From Haemonchus contortus (taxonomy: Eukaryota; Nematoda; Chromadorea; Rhabditida; Trichostrongylidae), in NCBI GenBank assembly GCA_000469685.2, contig LS997564.1, positions 6,102,591 through 6,166,590 of the forward strand: a stretch of 64,000 nucleotides of DNA, in the 5' to 3' direction. The notes under the pieces are model-generated. The model searched no databases, was not told where the DNA came from, and saw nothing but the letters and a program-made list of their open reading frames with translations. The position numbers and the translations under genes are program-made. How positions within the stretch are numbered: the first letter of the stretch is position 1; each line of letters opens with the position of its first letter. Below, one piece after another: positions 62,001-64,000 of this stretch.

Positions 62001-64000
62001 AAGCTCGTGAATAGTATTTTTCGCATTTGATGTGGTCATGAGTCGCGTCAGCAAACGCTTTTATTCCACGTCCAAATCGAGGCTCTATTTATATGATGAG
62101 CATCCGCGACGCATGATTGCTTCGTTATTAACTTTATTACGGGAGAGTTGCCATTTTCGATCGTGATCGATAAGATCTTCCTTGAAAATTCAGACCATCC
62201 TTCCTCACTTTTGTCTCATTTACCTCTAGTTAGCTCTTAAGCTCTGTTTCAATGAGCGTCATTTTTGAATATATTAGCTTTGCAAAGCAGCAACCACGGT
62301 GCACATAATACAACTTACAACTTACAGACTAGCTGCGTTATTTTGCTTTCTTTCATGCATATGAATTTGCCATGAATCTGAAATTTCTACAGCTCTTTGT
62401 TCATTTCAACAGAGGTCAACTTGAAATGTTAAGGAAGGCCCAATGAAGTTAATTATTGCAGTCGCAGTCCTTCCGGTAGCGGAGGTTCGCTGGCAGTATC
62501 TGTTTCATCCTTCGGTGTGGTTGGTGCCGCCCATCGCTCGCACACACTTTCTCCACCCTCCCCTATCGGGTGTGGTAGTACTCAGTCAACTCCAACCCTG
62601 GGTGCCAATAGTCGTGTCGTTCAGTCCACTAGCATGCAGTTCGGTGAGCAGACGTTCATTTCCTTTGAACTTTTTCGTACTTTGATTTTGCATTATCCGG
62701 TTTTGTATTACAACGATAACTGCTACCGTTGAAGGTGTGCAACGATCACCGAAACCATCAAGACTTGTGCATGCCATACCGCACAAGTGGACTAAGACGA
62801 CCAAGTTCCGATTGAACAGTGATTCTGGTGAGTTGTATTCGATGTGTCCATGTAGCAGTGATGAATGAAACTGCACTACCTAGATGTTATTGTATTACTG
62901 TGTGAGCTGTTTGCATTAGCATCACCTGTAATAGATTTCGATGATAAACAAATGATATTAATAAGCTTGAATACGAGTGTATGTCAATGTAATTGTTATC
63001 ATTAGTGCATTCTATTGCGAATAGCACGTTCAGAAAGATTAGAACTAATTGAACATGAAAGCGATGAAGTGCTAAACTTTAACTCGACTTTACACCGCAC
63101 ATTACAGTCTGTCATTTTTGTCAACGACCACTTGGTTTCGGATTCTTGCACGCCTGGGAAAAGTGCAGATCGTGCAAGTGAGTTTTAATTTTCGGATCAC
63201 AACTTCTAATGTGGTTAGACAAAGACATTTTCAGGTGGAAAGTACACACCCACTGTCGGAGTCGCATTGGAGATTCCTGTGGTCTCACCCCTGAACACTT
63301 GCGAATTCTCTTTGATAAACTTGTCCAGCAGAATAACGGGGTAACATCAATATATTTTTCTATGATATTGCACTCATATTGTTGATCAGATTACGCTTCC
63401 TTCAACATTACTTTTGAACAAGAGACTGTTTCATTTTCTGACCCTCAAAAAAGTTTTGATGAGACTAGTTTTTAGGGAGCACACTTTTCTAGCCTTGCTT
63501 AAAGTGTTTCTCATTTTAAGGACATTTGGAATGATCCACAAAGTGCCGTACCGATGTCCCGGTCATTGAATGAGCCGGCCTTTCAATATCCGGATTCAGG
63601 GATGGGTATTGGTGATAGTTCTTCTTCGACCAACAGTTCGGCACCAAGCACTCCAGCTCTCCCATTGAGTAAGTTGTTTCAATTTTACTATTAGCAAATT
63701 TCAGTTAGTTTTCAACGAATTCATGTAAGCGGTCCCTTTATCTAGGTCTAGGCTATGCAAACAGCCCGTATGCGCTTTCAACAGCTCCATCACGAAGTGG
63801 AGAACGCAAATTCACATTTCCCGATGCAGTGCCCGAGGTTCCCGATATTGTATTGCCTGATATGAAGTAAGCCACTTCAATTGTTTAATTGTTTCTTGCC
63901 CTTCATACTTCTCAAAACCTCTTAGTTGCTCATTTTTATAATTTATTCAGTGATGGAGAGAATAGAGGGTCAGGATGGCCGGGATCCAGTTCAGATTTTG
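56056..64000 (+). CDS. ksr: Kinase suppressor of Ras (KSR), 3' part beyond the window
   Basis: Scaffold that brings Raf, MEK and ERK together downstream of Ras at the plasma membrane. Fourteen exons in phase: 56056-56109, 56617-56748, 57550-57720, 58016-58115, 61340-61420, 61779-61866, 61921-61998, 62462-62643, 62735-62827, 63108-63177, 63235-63340, 63521-63668, 63746-63866 and 63951 to the window end, about 491 aa so far. The N-terminal conserved region (CA1) includes IHHLEQSGITDLNILLTKSE and GIADRGQFSSDMKTKLLRSA. A Ser/Pro-rich stretch follows, then the C1 zinc finger (HFC, KCRSC, HTHC, GDSC) running into CGLTPEHLRILFDKLVQQ, which is diagnostic of KSR/Raf-type C1 regions. A Ser-rich linker follows (SSSSTNSSAPSTPALPLS). 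The pseudokinase domain lies past 64000. The first exon is less certain; translation could instead begin at the ATG at 56623. C. elegans has ksr-1 and ksr-2, and I cannot say which this matches. Confidence 0.94.
60679..61005 (-). CDS. Open frame nested in the long KSR intron, unknown
   Basis: A 108-codon minus-strand frame with coding-like composition (NDLNYMRMIDEVSTVLDFRK, RNVTNLELIMEYFRLTAHGV) ends at a TAA that is part of AATAAA. The frame has no ATG at its start. A second frame just upstream (60986-61180), with DREFSDTAGYSGGTFLDQEV, would join only through a short unusual intron or a frameshift. It could be a small nested gene, a decayed one, or chance. Confidence 0.25.
   Translation of the reverse strand: MDSCFNENSYKYQIQTVGSPPCKTISPNDLNYMRMIDEVSTVLDFRKISQRRGTLRQLDRNVTNLELIMEYFRLTAHGVGVKRRLQVQYRQMTVHSRLVQCGYYNAEE

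Noticed and set aside
1..64000. CRISPR arrays, operon-like gene strings, bacterial promoters or ribosome-binding sites
   Set aside because: None seen; the window is eukaryotic with spliced genes on both strands.

Overview
This window is animal genomic DNA, most likely from a parasitic nematode of the hookworm/strongylid type. Evidence: genes are split into small exons (about 40-200 bp) separated by introns from under 100 bp to about 3 kb with GT...AG borders. Several proteins are typical of nematodes: a cuticlin-like ZP-domain membrane protein and a KSR scaffold of the Ras-MAPK pathway. No bacterial features were seen. The taxon assignment is inference. Most open frames over 60 codons are chance; the real genes had to be rebuilt exon by exon from splice sites and reading phase.

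Layout, left to right. 1-5.7 kb: no convincing gene, two copies of a tRNA-derived SINE. 5.7-8.4 kb (+): a probable uncharacterised multi-exon membrane protein. 8.4-21.3 kb: gene-poor, with a terminal-inverted-repeat element, SINEs, a tRNA-like remnant and a strong hairpin. 21.3-22.2 kb (-): an uncharacterised gene head-to-head with 22.3-25.0 kb (+), a complete malectin gene (8 exons, 289 aa). 27.5-35.2 kb (-): a complete 14-exon ankyrin-repeat/SOCS-box (ASB) gene of about 474 aa; the 3' end of its last exon has an old inverted copy about 0.8 kb downstream. 35.2-42 kb: repeats, two or three more TIR-element copies and one isolated good first exon (40161). 42.0-45.7 kb (-): a ZP-domain transmembrane protein, nine exons visible, N-terminus not found. 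46.8-47.4 kb (+) and 53.8-54.5 kb (+): two small spliced genes of unknown function. 47.4-53.8 kb: repeat-rich, including a palindromic element flanked by a 9-bp direct repeat. 56.1-64.0 kb (+): kinase suppressor of Ras, 14 exons, from the N-terminal conserved region through the C1 zinc finger; the kinase domain lies beyond the window.

The recognised genes do not form one pathway. They are independent conserved genes: malectin in ER glycoprotein quality control, ASB as a Cullin-5 E3 substrate receptor, the ZP protein in apical extracellular matrix or cuticle, and KSR in Ras-ERK signalling. They are separated by transposon-derived DNA. Exon models were checked by hand for reading phase; the four main genes are phase-consistent at every junction listed.
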